A stretch of DNA of 64,000 bases from Eupeodes corollae (Eukaryota > Arthropoda > Insecta > Diptera > Syrphidae): the NCBI RefSeq assembly GCF_945859685.1, contig NC_079147.1:128396238-128460237 (forward strand). The letters are read 5' to 3'. Shown piece after piece: positions 10,208 through 21,987 of the stretch. Positions within the stretch are counted from its first letter, which is position 1. Every line of letters begins with the position of its first letter. The translations under genes and the position numbers were made by a program. A model generated the notes under the pieces. The model saw only the letters and a list, made by a program, of their open reading frames with translations. It did not search any database and was not told where the DNA came from.

Positions 10208-11600
10208 AACTTCCCATAAAAAGTTATTGTAATGGGTCCGATTTGTCTAATTGAAAATTTTGACATTTCTCGACGTTTCAATGTCCCTAGAGTCGAAATA
10301 AAAGATTTTTAGAAAGATGTCTGTGCGTGCGTGTGTACGTACATACGTTCGTACGTCCGTACTTTCGCGACGTTTTTTTCGTCTTCCATAGCTCAAGAAC
10401 CAGAAGATATATCGGTTTTAAATACATTTTTGTGTACAGACAATAAGGCAGAAAGATGCAGAAAGGGATCTCAAGAAAATTGCGTTGGTGGTTTTTTTAC
10501 CATAGCAGTTTGAAAAAAAGGTTAACATTTTGGTTAACCCTAAATATCTTACGAACCAAAAACGCTAGAGACTTGAATTAAATTTTATATAATAAACTGT
10601 AACGTGATACCAAACAAGTATATTTTTTGGAAAAATTCAATTTAACGGTTTTTTTTATAAATCAAAAAAACTGAAAAAAAATGTGTCACCTCCAAAATTT
10701 TAAGACTAAAATATGATTTCATCTCCAAAACAATTTTGTGCAACGAAGAATAGTGTTTTTGACATCTGATAAAATTTTGTGAAAAATCGAATTGACAGTT
10801 CTTTTTTATAAAAAATAAAAATCAAAAAAAAAACATAACTCAAAATTGGTAAAAATTGAATATCGATTCAAATATCTTTTCAAAAACTTGAAATTTAGGC
10901 TTCAATCTTATTTTATCTTATAAGAAATATTGTTTTCAACATTCTGAAAAATTTTGAAAAAAATCGAGTTGACAGTTTTCTTACAAAAAATAAAAACCTA
11001 AAAAAAATTAATAAAAGTTGGTAAAAATTGATTTTCGACTCAAATATCTTTTTAAAACTTTGAGATATTGGCTTTAATTTACTTTTATCTTCAAATTTGA
11101 AAAAAAATCGAATTGACAGTTTTTTTACAAAAAATAAAACCCTAAAAAAAAAATGTATAAAAGTTGGTAAAAATTGATATTCGACTCAAATATCTTTTCA
11201 AAAATTGTAGGTATTGGCTTCAATCTACTTTTATCTAACAAGAAATATTGTTTTCAACATTCAGTAAAATTTTGAAAACAATCGAATTGACAGTTTTTGC
11301 ACAAAAAATTAAAAACCTAAATAAAAATTAACAAAGTTTGGTAAAAATTGATTTTCGACTCAAATAGCTTTTCAAAAATTATAAATATTGGCTTCAAACT
11401 TATTTTATTTCACAGAAAATATTGTTTTCGATATTCAATAATTTTTATATAAAAATTCAACAATCCGTTTTTTCATAAAAAATTAAAATCTACAAAAAAT
11501 AGTACGCAAATTTGGTAAAAATTGATACGAGTACATATAGACAAGCTTTTAAGCAAGACAAATCGACGGGATGGGAAGTTATCAGTGTGGTTCGCATCCC
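10208..11600 (+). repeat. Dispersed repeat with internal ~176-bp tandem unit
   Basis: Bounded by AACTTCCCAT (10208) and its reverse complement ATGGGAAGTT (11580). Internally a unit containing AATCGAATTGACAGTT, then TTGGTAAAAATTGA and a CTCAAATATCTTTT block, recurs with spacing of about 177, 143 and 175 bp (GACAGTT at 10794, 10971, 11114 and 11289). The shorter spacing reflects an internal deletion. A shorter, diverged relative lies at about 34340-35010, including the right-hand ATCAGTGTGGTTCGCATC flank. There is no protein-coding capacity; it is possibly a non-autonomous DNA element with satellite-like expansion. Confidence 0.65.
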
Positions 11601-11880
11601 AGCCTCTTTTTTAATTTTATATTCAGCACTATTGTGAGTTTAAAGTGAACAAGATTCCACCCGAAAAAATCTCTTTTTTTAAGTAACCTATTGTGAGTTT
11701 CTGGCGAAAAAATTAATTTTTTGGCAGCACTCAGTTTAGGTGGAATAAAATGACATTTGGCGCTAAAAATTCCACTTATTTTTAAGAGGTGAACAGAAGA
11801 ACAACACATTTTACAATTTGAGTTATTTATATTAATTATTTTTGCCAAAAAACAAAAAAATATTGTTTGTATCTATATGT
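11581..11880. other. Gene-free stretch
   Basis: No supported gene. TATTGTGAGTTT occurs twice (about 11630 and 11688), suggesting a short degenerate duplication. Confidence 0.3.
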
Positions 11881-11883
11881 AAG

Positions 11884-12066
11884 GACCAAATCAATAAACG
11901 CAAAGCAAAGCGAATTGCTGCTAAACATGCAGGAAAATCCTGAAATCGCAACAGGTTTTGTCAAAAAAAGTTAAGATAAAATAAATGCATTTTGGAAGCA
12001 GACTTCATTTGAGCTTAATAGCGCAAGGCCTCCAATCCAGACTGGTTCGAATGAAAGAAGGTGAAA
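11884..12066 (+). pseudogene. Zeste-like Myb/SANT DNA-binding domain fragment
   Basis: The forward translation contains QENPEIATGFVKKS, a stop codon, DKINAFWKQ and SARPPIQTGS. This matches the N-terminal helix-turn-helix region of 'regulatory protein zeste'-like proteins, a Myb/SANT-type domain common in insect transposons and domesticated genes. The downstream part is missing, replaced at about 12067 by the presumed LTR of the reverse Gypsy element. The in-frame stop and truncation make it non-functional. Confidence 0.6.
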
Positions 12067-12229
12067 TGTCTTAAGGAGGTTGCGCTTTTGCAATAAAACA
12101 AGTTGAGATCTCGGCTAAGACTAAAGTTCTTTATTTTATAAAAGTTCTTAAAACTAACAAGAACCTAAATTCTAAGAGAAAGAGAATGAGTGTTTTATGT
12201 AGTTTACAGAAACACATACATACATGTCA
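12067..12229 (-). repeat. Probable 3' LTR of the reverse-strand Gypsy element
   Basis: On the reverse strand a purine-rich tract (AAAAGGGGGGGAAA, 12243-12230) is followed by TGACATGTATG. An AATAAA lies about 85 bp further on, and the sequence ends CTCCTTAAGACA at 12067, where a zeste-like ORF is cut. This order (polypurine tract, TG..., polyadenylation signal, ...CA) is that of a 3' LTR. The partner LTR is not in the window, so the boundary is inferred. Confidence 0.45.
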
Positions 12230-12629
12230 TTTCCCCCCCTTTTAAAAAATGATATTAGAATACGTAGAAAATAAAAATTTTATAGATATCTATTACATAT
12301 GAAAAATAATATGATTCTAAATGATAATTATATAAATAACAAATTTAATTTGAATTTGAAAATATATATGCATCTTTGTATATGTATAGATATGTTGAAA
12401 AAAATTCATATTTTATAATCTAATAAATATATAAATATAAATATCAACGAAAAAAAACTAAATATATTTACAATGCATCATTTATTGAAGATATCGCTTT
12501 TCATATGGTTTTTCTTTAACTTTTTAGTTTTTCTTCTTGACATATGCGATTTTATAATATCTTCACTATCGTCATAATGACGTCTCTTTTTATTAGTATT
12601 TGTTAAGATAATTGGACCAGATAAAAATC
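12230..12629 (-). other. Polypurine tract and 3' non-coding region of the Gypsy element
   Basis: AT-rich region between the integrase stop and the LTR. The G-run at about 12233-12240 (reverse strand) is the candidate polypurine tract used to prime plus-strand DNA. No further ORF, so no env gene. Confidence 0.4.
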
Positions 12630-13290
12630 TTACTTGTTTAATTTTTTTCTTTTAATCTGATCGATATGTGCCTGTTTATTTATTCCATTTACATGAACTA
12701 AGTATCTATAATTACTGAGTTTTTTAATTATTTTCCCTGGTATCCAATTTACATAATTTGAAAATATATTTCGATACAATACGGTTTCACCTACTTTAAA
12801 AATTTCGATAACCGGCTTGTGTGACTGTGGATTTGAAATATGATCTATAGCTTTTGTTTCTTTATTTGCTAAATTACTATCTCTTTGGTGAGGTACAATC
12901 AAATCAAGCAATGTTTTAGGTTTAAATTTGAACAACATATTGGCAGGTGATAACTTTGTAACGGTGCAAGGAGTATTTCTATACTTGATTAAAAAATTAT
13001 TTAATTTTAAATTCCAATCCAATTTTTGCATTTTTGGATCTACTAACATTTTTCTAATAGAGCTTTTAAATGTTTGAAAGGCACGCTCCGCAATGCCACT
13101 GTGGGTGATAAGGTGGTGACTTTAAGACTTCAATCCCATTTGATGAACAAAACAAAATAAATTCTTTTGCATTGAAAGGTGGTCCATTGTCGCTAACAAT
13201 GAATGTTGGTAATCCAAAAGTACTGAAAACAGATCTAAGTCGATCAATTAAACTTTTGGTAGTGGTCATAGGAAATGCTTCTATCCATTT

Positions 13291-13299
<9 letters not shown>
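12630..13299 (-). pseudogene. Gypsy integrase, C-terminal half
   Basis: Reverse-strand frame 13299-13066 carries KWIEAFPM and FIVSDNGPPF (second catalytic Asp of the integrase core) and runs to SPPYHPQ. A frameshift follows. The catalytic Glu region survives in another frame as SGIAERAF, then 13049-12630 gives RNTPCTVTKLSPANMLF and a C-terminal domain with VGETVLYRN. This is the pattern of K02A2.6-like Gypsy integrases. The first catalytic Asp and the zinc finger upstream are replaced by the (AAT)n tract. Confidence 0.8.
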
Positions 13300-14159
<860 letters not shown>

Positions 14160-14262
14160 TTCCGTGCAGGAACTTATGCCTTTCAGAAAGACCGCCTTAA
14201 ATTTTTCTTTCTTTGGCGTGAAGCTGAAAGTGGCCTGCTTAAGCACTTCTTTAATTAAATTT

Positions 14263-14351
14263 TAGTCGGCCAGGGAGAAGCACTGTACCGAATACCACTT
14301 TTCTTTTTCATTCAAAATATTTATAACGAAATTGCCCCTAGTGGCCGACTA
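14263..14351. repeat. Small inverted-repeat element
   Basis: Perfect 10-bp inverted repeats TAGTCGGCCA (14263-14272) and TGGCCGACTA (14342-14351) bound 89 bp. It may be a tiny foldback element or residue of a larger one. No target duplication was recognised. Confidence 0.4.
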
Positions 14352-14379
14352 ATATTCCTGTTTCAGGTCCTGCAGGTCA

Positions 14380-15110
14380 ACCTGGAATGTTTTCAGATTA
14401 AAACAGGCGTCCAGCAGGTGTGTGCGTTGAGTCCTCTTTTATTTGCGCTCTTTGTGGATAACCTTACTAACAACATTAGTGGAGGAGTGGAATTTGCCAG
14501 GACAACGATCAAAGCACTATTCTATGGCGATAACATTGTGCTGTTTTCTAATTCGACCCAATCACTGCAACTTATAATAAACCACTTGCATAGGTACTGT
14601 ATAAGAATCTAAAGGTCAATTTTAGTAAATATAAAATGTCTGGATCTGGATTTCAGTATTGTTGATGATTGCAGAGTTAAATTGCATAAATTAATTGCGA
14701 GCGTAGATGAAAAACTGCGCAGTCGCTGTTTAAAAGAAGCTTTAAGTTCAACTCATAGATTAATTTACAAACATCTCTCTCATAACCTTGGTCCAAGTAA
14801 TTTTTCTTTAAATGAGAACAGTGTGCAGGTTATTTCTATAACGTTGGTATTCCGAGGGGAGCTCCTGCATCTCAACTATATACCGCATAGGGAGGATCGA
14901 CCCCGGCGATGTAGTTTATGGAACTGAAGAAAAAGAAAAGATATTTTTCACTTCTTAGGAAAATGCCCTGTGCAACTAGAAGAGCCTTTCTTGGATCTAA
15001 TTACGTTTCGGAAGAGGAAATGATAAGACTTAAATGAGATGAAGTGGGAAGAATTCATTATGAACAATTCTTGATTTTTAATACAACCAATAAACCAATG
15101 AGCTTTATAT
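14380..15110 (+). pseudogene. LINE-B-like RT and C-terminal domain fragment
   Basis: The forward translation has SPLLFALFVDNLTNNI, then GDNIVLF where the active site is usually YADD, and SLQLIINHLHRYC. These match motifs B to C of the reverse transcriptase in the LINE-B family (24728-25003 reverse). Downstream, a frame containing YKHLSHNLGPSNF leads after a shift to FHFLGKCP, part of the CCHC-like C-terminal motif. Stops and frameshifts show it is dead. Tyr-Ala of the active site is replaced by Tyr-Gly. Confidence 0.65.
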
Positions 15111-15560
15111 TACATTAAAATTGCCATTCCAACCTGGCAGATTGCTTTACTTGTCCCAATTAAAAGGTTCGTCTATCAAGCGTATTTTGATCAATTAAAA
15201 AAAGGTAATTGGTGCAAATGTTCCAGTTTGTTTTATATTGATCAAGAGAGAGCTTTCTTTTCTTATTTTGTATTTATATTCTTAAAACATACAATAAACT
15301 AACTTCGAACGTGAAAATATAAACAAACTGAAGCTAAAAACTTCAAAGCACAAACAACATTTCCTTAACGATGCAAAAATCGTGGCTATGTTGGTGCAGA
15401 TACAAAAAAAAAATAATATAAAACTACCATTGCTGTCTTTCAACGTTTATCTTTAAGAATCTTATTAAAAAAAAATAGTTATTACTCTAGATATATTAAA
15501 ATTACAGAAAACAGACATATCAAAAATTATAATTGACACTTCAGAAAAGGTAATGAAAAA
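15111..15560. other. Gene-free AT-rich stretch
   Basis: No coding region or obvious repeat structure recognised. Confidence 0.3.
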
Positions 15561-15860
15561 CACTGACGAATAATATTAACTGACATAGAAAGCTGTTTCC
15601 GCCTAGGCAAGAAAATAGATGGAGAAATTAGACCAATTAGATTTACCTTCAAAAGCTAGGGCAAGAAACAAAGTATTTTACTTGGGAAAAATTCGGGGCA
15701 ACATCCACCATAGTCAAAGACTCTAGACTACTTGGGTTAAAAAAGGAGGAAAAAAGGCGTGTAAATTATACAAACTCGTGATTGAAGGTAAAGTTTCGAA
15801 AGGAAATGAGCTAGAGAGCACAAGAAAGAGATAAAATAAAGAAATAATTAAATTATTAAG
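15561..15860 (+). pseudogene. LINE ORF1 remnant
   Basis: A forward frame reads CFRLGKKIDGEIRPIRFTF. This resembles the conserved core of LINE ORF1 proteins (phase RLGK...IRPI...F), an RNA-binding region. Multiple stops follow. It may belong to the same lineage as the other LINE fragments, but its ORF2 is not adjacent. Confidence 0.45.
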
Positions 15861-16359
15861 TTCAATTAACTGACATTAATCCAATTCGACAACTCTTGGA
15901 CCCGATCATGAAATTTGTAACTCAAAAAAATATGAACTAATTGATAGAAAAAGGAAATAGCCTAAGATATTCAAAAGAACGGAGTTCCAGATAAAATGAA
16001 ATAAAGAACAACAAATAGATATTTAAATATACCAGCCATCAACCCTATAATTATCTGCCAATACAAATAACTAGACCTCGGATTTAGCATAATTGCATAT
16101 TTTTGAAGGATTAAGATAGCTAAATTCTGATGACACAAAAGTTCGTTTCGTTGTAAATAGAGTTGAAAACGAAATGCATATTTTAATTTTTTTTTGCATA
16201 TTTGCATGAAATGCATATGCAAAAAATATGCGAAACGTGCAAAATATATGCTAAATATGCAAACATTTCCTGTGTCAAACAAATCGAAAAACATTATAAA
16301 AGTGATTCAGAGGGTTATATATAAGTATACATACATACAAATTGAAATTTTATTTATTA
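15861..16359. other. Gene-free stretch next to Helitron copy 2
   Basis: No coding region recognised. Several short ATGCAAAATATGC-like repeats occur at 16180-16265. Confidence 0.35.
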
Positions 16360-19049
16360 TTAGCTTTTTACCCGCGGCTTCGCCCGCAGTGGAGAAATTA
16401 AATAAGTATGAGAGAAAAAGGGTAAGGGTATAATAATAGAAATGAGTCAATATAATAACTAAATTTTATTGCTTGGCTGAGATCAACAATTTTTAAAAAT
16501 TACTACAGACAATGAAGTTTCAACACCTTAATATATGCTTATTGAAATGCAACAACAAATGTTAAAATATATTTCACCGTAACAAAAATAAATAATTCTA
16601 AATTATAACAATTTAAAAAAATAAAATACAAAGTATTAATTTAAGATATTTTTATAGACAAGTTATAAATTTTCCCGTCGGGTGCAAATATGTGTAAATT
16701 CCGGGCATTAGATACACGTGAACAGGCTACATAAAGTTGACCATGAGAGAAGCATGGGTTTTCTAAATGCACTCCTGCTACCTGTAATGTTTGTCCTTGA
16801 TCCTTGTTCATAGTAACAGCAAAGTTAAGATTGACGGGAAACTGAACCCTTTTAAATTGGAATGGAAGGTCAGTGGGAATAACTGGTATCCGAGGTATTA
16901 TAACACTATTTCCCTTACCGACACCTGTTAAAATAGTAGCAATAAGTATGTTCTGTCCCAATTTTGTTATCCGAAGCTTTGTTCCATTACATAGCCGAGA
17001 AGCATCTAGATTTCGCATAAGCATTACTGGTACATTTAGTTTCAATTGAAGTTTAGGTGACGGTACACCCGATAGTTCAAGTGAATTTAAAAACTCCACA
17101 GGATATGAAGTACTTAGTTCCGTATCCATAATTGTATCTATTGACAAATATTCCTTCATTTCTCCTTGAACCTCGTTTAAAATGTCAGTGTTGATGCTAT
17201 TTACAATTTCATTTTTGGTGCTAATATTGCTCTTGCACACAACCACTGATCACTAAACAAATTTTGTTGGAATTCCGCAAAAACATTAGCAATGAGATCC
17301 ACATCACTTTCTACTAAATTACAAAATTCTCTTGACAGTGATATGTAGCCTTCAGCGTCAACGTCTTAACAACCATCACCAATTTTCAACAATATTTCTG
17401 CGTAAAGTCCTGAATCCACGTCATTATGAAGATGCACTCTCATATTCGTTTTCAGGCGGAGTTTTTCAACTGTCGGCCATAAGCTTGATGATTTAATGCA
17501 CGCTTGAATTTCATCTGCTGGTTTCCCCCTTTGAATCACTGAGAGGGTTTGACGGAAATCACCGGTCAATAAAACTACCATGCCTCCCATTATATCTGTA
17601 CTATCTCGCAAGTCCGGAGGGTCCGGTTTAAAGCTTCTTTAGCCTTCTTGTGAGACATTTTACTTTTATCCCACACTAAAAGCTTGCATTCTCAAAGCAT
17701 TCTACCTCATTAACTATTTTTACTAAAATAACAGACGGGCGAATCTTCCTGTGCCAAATTCAATGGTAGTTTTAAAACGGAATGTGCCGTACGACCGCCC
17801 TTTAATAGCGTCGCGGCAATACCTGACGAAGCTACAGCAACTGCTATTTTTTGGTCTTTTCTGACGGACATCTATACTAATATTATAAATGCGAATGTAA
17901 GTTTGTTTGTTAGGGTAAGAATTAACATCAGCGAATAAGATCTAAAACAATAAAGTAACAGCTAACCACAAAAATTACGGATAATCTCAAAAATTTGAAT
18001 AGTATTATACTGCATGCAACGACAGAAGAAAATAACAAAAAATATAGAAAAATCAGAAACAGTTGAAACTATATTCAATTGAATTAGATATTGTCGTCAC
18101 CGTCGGTAATACAGTGGGTTGGTATTACAGTATTCAGGGTTGAAACTTCATTACTATGATGTTAGATGATGCTAGATGGCGTTGAAGTAGCTAAATTTGA
18201 CGATATTACATGTGTTTTGCTCTGAAATCTATCCATAGTAAAGTAGGATTTTACACGAATAACAAAAACAATATCCATAGTGAGAATAACACCGATAAAA
18301 GTTAGAGTAGAATCTGACTATGGATAGGTTTTTGACATTTATACCATCCTCGAATGGATCTTATGTGATTTCGTTCTCAAATGTTGGTACGATTATTGCA
18401 TTTGTATCTCGATGGCTGTATTCGTTGAGTAGTTCTGCATTTGGAATCATGTGTGTTTCCCATTGCGGAAAAAACGAATCTATTACTGTTGATATTATTT
18501 AGTTTTTTAGTGAAAATGGACTAACTGGGCTTATTTTGCAAGAAAAAACAATAAAAAAGAGTTTTATGTTTTGCTGTTTCCAATAAAGGTTTTTCTCAGT
18601 TTAGAATAGATAAATCTCAACTCGATTCAGGTATATAAAGAATTGAGGCGAGCTTCAAGCTCTCTTCAACACCACAATTTAATGTAGTAGTCTACGAACA
18701 AACCCCCTTTTTGAAGTTTTTTATTATTATTTTGACAGATCTTCTTTCAGTTGTACCAATTTTTAAATACAAAAATCTGGCCACTGCAGATCGTTTTGTT
18801 GGGAATTTCTCACTTTACTATATATGAAATGCGAACAAAACGCACGTATTTTGACAAACAATTTTCTTATTTTTCGTAAAAAATTATTTTTTGTTTTAAT
18901 AAAAATTATCCTATGTTACTTCTAATACCTTCAAGAGTGCATGTGCAAAGTTTCATGATGATCGGTTAAGTAGTTTTTGCGTGAAAGCGTAACAAACAAA
19001 CTTACATTCACATTTATAATATTAGTATAGATATAGATATAGATATAGA
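16360..19049 (-). mobile_element. Helitron, non-autonomous copy 2
   Basis: 2690 bp, the fuller of the two near-identical copies. The reverse-strand 3' end is the same GC hairpin followed by CTAA and T. The 5' end is TC preceded by A, with TATATC repeats (TCTATATCTATATC...) before the family start TCTATACTAATATT. The family 5' end also occurs in inverted orientation internally at 17872, so the right-hand 1.17 kb is framed by two facing 5'-type ends. No Rep domain. Confidence 0.8.
16641..17700 (-). pseudogene. Helitron Pif1 helicase C-terminal half, broken
   Basis: Reverse strand, pieces 17611-17366 and 17246-16641. Motifs seen: VVLLTGDFRQTL (Walker B/motif III, intact Gly here), NVPVMLMRNLDASRLCNGT, MNKDQGQTLQVAGVHL (motif V) and FSHGQLYVACSRVSN (motif VI), ending APDGKIYNLSI. 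The stop after GDGC and the frameshift at about 17211 are shared with copy 1, so the gene was already dead before the copies separated. N-terminal ATPase P-loop and Rep are absent. Confidence 0.8.
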
Positions 19050-19179
19050 TTGTCAGATATTAAAAAAGAGTAACTGATAGGTACTTAAAACATACAATAT
19101 TTTATTGGTTTAAACATTATTCAAGATAATTGGTATTACAATATATAAAAATAATTTTCTCTAAGTTATTAATTGAGAT

Positions 19180-20870
19180 GCTTTAATGTTTCTCTCCAAA
19201 AACCATTTTGTAAGCGGAGAAGCTTTTTTCAACGTCGCATGAAGTAATTGGAGAAGATTTATATTTAATAAAGGGTTCAATTCCAGACAAATCTTCAGTA
19301 TTCAGATTCAAAATATTATTTATTTTTGAAATGATATTAAAATCTGGATTTCTTTGCAAAATGGCTTTAAATTTCTCTTTTAAATCTTCTGCCAAATCAT
19401 CAGTTGTGTTATGAATAATATTTTCAGCTTCTTTAAATAAATGTACTGACTTTGCTAATGGTAGACCCTTTCCTTTCAAGGAAGTTATGATTTCGGCAAT
19501 TCTCTCGAAATTTGATTTTATATAGATAAAGTCCCGATATAGCTGGGGATTTTTTATCAGCTCTTTTGCCAGCCTTATTGATTCAGCATCTTCTGGATTC
19601 AGTGTTTCTGTTTATCGGATGCTTAATAAGAGGAGAGCTAAAAGTGAGTCCTACACCACATTATGTGACAGAAAAAGCCTTTTCGAACGTATAGTTTGAA
19701 AGATTAAGTCAAAGGTAGACAACCCTCTGGTGGTAACTCCTTATTTAGTATTTGCTTGCAGCGTTGTACTCTGAGCGGAGGTTTTATGAACATTTTTTTT
19801 TTATATACAGGATATGAACGAGTTAGCGACAGGAAACGATGTTCTTACTTTTTTAGCTATCAAATTTAAACCATGTAACAAACAAGTTATGTGTATGAGA
19901 TTCGGATAAAAAACTTTTAAATTTTTGCCAGCTTTGATTATATGTGCCGCAGCATCCGTTGCTAGAAGTATGTGCATTTTCGTCGTTGTTCTTGTTGGAT
20001 GCTTTTGACCTTCTGTGAAGTGCAGTGGCAATATGCTGCTGTAATTGGAATTTTTTTTCGCAAGTTATCTGAAATATTTAAAACATTAGAAAGTACTTTT
20101 AATTTAACAATCAGGCGTAGTGCAAACAAATATTTCGACCAACAAATTTTGAGATTCTCAAAAAAATTTTTAAATTGGTTTGCATAAGCCTAAAAATTTT
20201 GATTTCACCTTTTTGTCACACGTTTTACAAATTATATTGGTCGCATTCACAAAGCTAGTGGCTACGTAGTCAAAATTCAACTAGCTTTGTGAATGCAAAA
20301 GTACACTACAAAGCTAGTCAATCTGGAACTGTCATATTATTGACAAATGCAAATATATAAAATAAGAAACATTTTTGATTTGATAACTTTAACTTATCTT
20401 TTGTTATTTTTATTTATTAAAATCAAATTTAAGACACGATTTGAATGATTTATAATTGTATTTAAATATTGAACAATTTATTTCATTTTGTATTCGCGTA
20501 CTTTACCGAGCAGCTGAATGTGAAACGTCAAAATTATTCTACTCTAACTTTGTAGCCGAATTTTTTACACTACGTCGGAGGGGAAATTTCAACTACTTTT
20601 GTAGTTGGATTTAGCCAATCAAAATCCCTTGACTACGTAGCCACTAGCTTTGTGAATGCAACCATTGTTTCCATCAATTTTGAAACACTTTTCGGGGAGG
20701 CAGTTAAACCATTTTCAAATAAAATTTTTCTTGTATCTGTTGATTTTTTGGCATTTTACTACACTTACTTCATTCAACTTACATTTATTTATGCGACTGT
20801 AGAAAAGTACAACGAACACGCAAATAAAATGAAAAAAATAACGGTAAAGATCAAACAATAAAGAAACTAC
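19180..20870 (-). pseudogene. hAT-family transposase remnant
   Basis: Reverse-strand pieces: a candidate start near 20740 (MPKNQQIQ); CKTCDKKVK, then after an interruption CEKKFQLQQHIATALHRRSK, a split BED-type zinc finger; 20031-19801 with LLATDAAAHIIKAG and HITCLLHGLNLIA, the hAT core; and 19479-19183 with SPITSCDVEKSFSAYKMVF, the hAT C-terminal dimerisation region. A deletion joins the finger directly to the core, frames shift several times, and a 425-bp MITE splits the N-terminal part. Terminal repeats were not identified. Confidence 0.75.
20239..20663. mobile_element. MITE, 425 bp, inside the hAT remnant
   Basis: Terminal inverted repeats of about 35 bp starting GGTYGCATTCACAAAGCTAG. 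ATT flanks both sides (20236-20238 and 20664-20666), consistent with a 3-bp duplication. Internal sub-repeats include further ACTAGCTTTGTGAATGC copies. No ORF. It interrupts the N-terminal coding part of the hAT transposase. Confidence 0.8.
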
Positions 20871-21013
20871 ACTAACAAATATGTTACAGAGAAAGAGAAT
20901 AAAGAAGCTTCACCAGTTTTTGGCTACACTTTGGCTGTGCTTAGCAACAAGCTCAGTTTGTTGTTGTCATAAATTGTCAGTCGTGCATGCAATAAAAAAT
21001 CAAACCGGTTTTT

Positions 21014-21170
21014 GGGGAGTGCTTGAAAGCATGCAATGTGATGCCAGGGCTGTCTTTTGTATTGCGCTACTCTTAATATCGGATTTGTGTACTGCTAGTC
21101 TGCTTTTAAGTAGTAGCGCAATACAAAAGACAGCCCTGGCATCACATTGCATAGCTTTCAAGCACTCCCC
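21014..21170. repeat. Near-perfect 157-bp hairpin
   Basis: Left arm begins GGGGAGTGCTTGAAAGC (21014) and the right arm ends with its complement at 21170. The arms are about 58 bp with very few mismatches and the loop is about 40 bp. A transcript would fold into a long stem. It resembles a foldback MITE; no clear target duplication. It also generates the spurious ORFs on both strands here. Confidence 0.8.
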
Positions 21171-21640
21171 TGACCACTCTAACGTCAAAATAATGCAGCG
21201 AGAAAGGATGATAATCGAAACGCTGCATATAATCAATGCTGATAACACAATGAACAGACGATCCGATATGGATGACGTTAGCCCACACTTCAAACACTTG
21301 GTGGAGAAGAGAAAAAAAAAGCTCTGCAATATGATCTCTATGTGCTTTTGTTTATATAATTTTTCTGTTTTTTTGCTGTTTATTTGACGGACATGTTACG
21401 TGTCAGTTAAACTTTGTAGTGTGTAGACACATAAGAAATCATTATTGAATATAAATGTAACAATAATATTGTTGTAAGTAAATAATGTATTGTGAATATT
21501 TTTGTAAACATTTTTTAACATTATTTATCAATGACAATATAGAAACCATTTGTTCACCTGATGATGTCCATATACATGGACAAAACGTAGTGACAAAAAG
21601 AAAATATTTGTTTCATATGACCTGAAGACCATTTAATAAC
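21171..21640. other. Gene-free stretch upstream of LINE-A
   Basis: No recognised coding region. A short inverted motif TGTCCATATACATGGACA lies at about 21567-21584. Confidence 0.3.
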
Positions 21641-21662
21641 AACTACTACAATACAAGTATAC

Positions 21663-21987
21663 AAAAAAATCAAATCAAATGGGGTGGCGCAACAGTCCGT
21701 TGTGAACCAGGGCCTAGTGACTTACAACTCTCAACCATTCCTGTGTGCGAGTACTGTTGTCAGGAATGGAAGGGACCTACAATTTTAGGCCGAATCCGAA
21801 CGGCTAGTTTGAGAAAGCACTTTTTCATGACAAGAATTACTCTTGAAGGATTTGTCAATTCCTCGCAAGAGGCAGTACCCGCGAAAATTAATTTTTTTTT
21901 AAATTAAGATGGCACAGGCAGGGATTGAACCCAAGACCCCTTGCATGACAGTCCAACGCGCTAACCATCATGCCACGGGTACTACTA
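21663..21987 (-). mobile_element. tRNA-derived SINE, full-length copy
   Basis: Reverse-oriented 325-bp SINE flanked by the exact 11-bp duplication TACAAGTATAC (21652-21662 and 21988-21998). The tRNA-like head (TAGTAGTACCCGTGGCATGA) has RNA polymerase III box A and box B sequences (box B GGTTCAATCCC). The body ends GGACTGTTGCGCCACCCC followed by a TTTGA-like tail. The 3' segment resembles the 3' end of LINE-E. It is inserted in the LINE-A endonuclease. Confidence 0.9.

Noticed and set aside
20881..21387. 168-codon forward ORF and its antisense partner
   Set aside because: Most of it is translation of the long hairpin, so the same peptide-like pattern appears on both strands; no domain and no splice context.
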